Positions 62,501 through 64,000 of a stretch of 64,000 bases of DNA are shown here, piece by piece. The position numbers and the translations under genes are program-made. The notes below the pieces were generated by a model. That model ran no database searches and had not been told where the DNA came from. It saw only the letters and a list, made by a program, of their open reading frames with translations. Source of the stretch: Tachypleus tridentatus. Lineage: Eukaryota; Arthropoda; Merostomata; Xiphosura; Limulidae. Location of the stretch: contig NC_134833.1 in NCBI RefSeq assembly GCF_004210375.1, positions 149,412,127-149,476,126 on the forward strand, read 5' to 3'. Each line of letters opens with the position of its first letter. The stretch's first letter is position 1.

Positions 62501-64000
62501 CTCAGCTGTGTACCACTTAAGTAGTGTGTTGAGAACTCAGTTGTGTACCACTCGAGTAAAGTGTCTTGAGAACTCAGTTGAGTACCACTTGAGTAGTGTT
62601 TGTTGAGAACTCAGTTGTGTACCACTTGAGTAGAATGTGTTGAGAACTCAGTTGTGTACCACTTGAGTAAAGTGTGTTGAGAACTCAGTTGTGTACCACT
62701 TGAGTAGAGTGTGTTGAGAACTCAGCTGTGCACCACTTGAGTAAAGTGTGTTGAGGACTCAGTTGTGTACCACTTGAGTAAAGTGTGTTGAGAACTCAGT
62801 TGTGTACCACTTGAGTAAAGTGTGTTGAGAACTCAGTTGGGTAACACTTGAGTAAAGTGTGTTGAGAACTCAGTTGTGTACCACTTGAGTAGAGTGTGTT
62901 GAGAACTCAGTTGTGTACCACTTGAGTAGTGTGTTGAAAACTCAGTTGTGTACAACTTGAGTAGAATGTGTTGAGAACTCAGTTGTGTACCACTTGAGTA
63001 AAGTGTGTTGAGAACTCAGTTGTGTACCACTTGAGTAGAGTGTGTTGAGAACTCAGCTGTGCACCACTTGAGTAAAGTGTGTTGAGGACTCAGTTGTGTA
63101 CCACTTGAGTAAAGTGTGTTGAGAACTCAGTTGTGCACCACTTGAGTAAAGTGTGTTGAGAACTCAGTTGGGTAACACTTGAGTAAAGTGTGTTGAGAAC
63201 TCAGTTGTGTACCACTTGAGTAGTGTGTTGAGAACTCAGCTGTGTACCACTTGAGTAGTGTGTTGAGAACTCAGTTGTACACCACTTGAGTAAAGTGTGT
63301 TGAGAACTAAGTTGTGTACCACGTGAGTAGAGTGTGTTGAGAACTCAGTTGTGCACCACTTGAGTAGAGAGTGTTGAGAACTCAGTTGTGCACCACTTGA
63401 GTAGTGTTTGTTGAGAACTCAGTTGTGTACCACTTGAGTAGAATGTGTTGAGAACTCAGTTGTGCACCACTTGAGTAAAGTGTGTTGAGAACTAAGTTGT
63501 GTACCACGTGAGTAGAGTGTGTTGAGAACTCAGTTGTGTACGACTTGAGCAAAGTGTGTTGAGAACTAAGTTGTGTACCACTTGAGTAGAGTGTGTTGAG
63601 AACTCAGCTGTGTACCACTTGAGTAAAGTGTGTTGAGAACTCAGTTGTGTACCACTTGAGTAGAGTGTGTTGAGAAATCAGTTGTGCACCACTTGAGTAA
63701 AGTGTGTTGAGAACTCAGTTGTGCACCACTTGACTAAAGTGTGTTGAGAACTCAGTTGAGTACCACTTGAGTAGTGTTTGTTGAGAACTCAGTTGTGTAC
63801 CACTTGAGTAGAATGTGTTGAGAACTAAGTTGTGTACCACGTGAGTAGAGTGTGTTGAGAACTCAGTTGTGTACGACTTGAGCAAAGTGTGTTGAGAACT
63901 AAGTTGTGTACCACTTGAGTAGAGTGTGTTGAGAACTCAGCTGTGTACCACTTGAGTAAAGTGTGTTGAGAACTCAGTTGTGTACCACTTGAGTAGAGTG
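56505..64000. repeat. 37-bp satellite inside the Vsx intron, about 200 copies, continuing past the window
   Basis: The unit is 'accacttgagtaaagtgtgt' then 'tgagaactcagttgtgt'. A 34-bp variant lacks 'aaa' or 'aga' before 'gtgtgttgag'. Long blocks recur almost unchanged: offset 3643 (57.76 to 61.40 kb, continuing to about 63.21 kb), offset 2465 (57.76 to 60.22), offset 1178 (60.22 to 61.40) and offset 2646 (60.57 to 63.22). Three identical 86-codon minus-strand frames (57759, 60224, 61402) mark the repeated blocks; they are not genes. The array runs off the end of the window. Confidence 0.97.

Overview
This is an AT-rich animal nuclear window dominated by tandem repeats and tRNA-derived SINEs. 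A chelicerate, most probably a horseshoe crab (Limulidae), fits best. This is inferred from the SINE families, the spliced genes, and the multicopy arthropod gene remnant at 29.2-30.1 kb; no search could be run. Adding up the spans, about 28 kb (over 40%) is minisatellite or satellite sequence in about twenty unrelated families with periods of 17 to 98 bp.

The firmest gene is a visual-system homeobox (Vsx/Chx10 class) gene on the + strand at the right end. One exon (51288-51372) encodes a lysine-rich stretch and homeodomain residues 1-5. The next (55831-55954) encodes residues 5-46 and ends at the Q46/V47 intron common in paired-type homeoboxes. The third-helix exon lies beyond the window, past an intron holding at least 7.5 kb of a 37-bp satellite. 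A CpG-rich patch and a weak upstream exon candidate lie near 49.6-49.85 kb.

The second gene-like locus, 29.0-30.5 kb, is a broken copy of a multicopy arthropod gene: a frameshift and stop in exon 1, and apparently a large internal deletion in exon 2. Just upstream is a striking promoter: 18 consecutive 5-bp heat-shock-element units in perfect register (29049-29136), then a TATA run and a TCAGT initiator. Single candidate exons of unknown genes are proposed at 4656-4718 (+), 9992-10180 (-) and 26069-26170 (+).

Mobile DNA: thirteen copies of SINE family A (about 275 bp, CGT anticodon-like loop), several with target-site duplications and one nested in another SINE; about ten copies of a shorter SINE family B; and fragments of Penelope-like elements. 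The Penelope fragments include a GIY-YIG endonuclease remnant at 41.1-41.5 kb whose tail has expanded into a 59-bp tandem array, plus head-to-head pairs of its terminal repeat.

Layout: 0-7.5 kb sparse DNA with SINEs; 7.5-18.9 kb arrays of 38, 51, 37, 37 and 53 bp; 19-22.8 kb sparse DNA with a CTCF-like motif; 22.9-25 kb 40-bp array; 26-28.8 kb candidate exon and 44, 98 and 31-bp arrays; 29-30.5 kb heat-shock-type promoter and pseudogene; 31.5-39.1 kb AT-rich arrays; 40.5-42.8 kb Penelope remnant and 34-bp array; 44.4-48.4 kb 50-bp array; 49.6-64 kb Vsx locus. No bacterial features, operons or CRISPR arrays are present.
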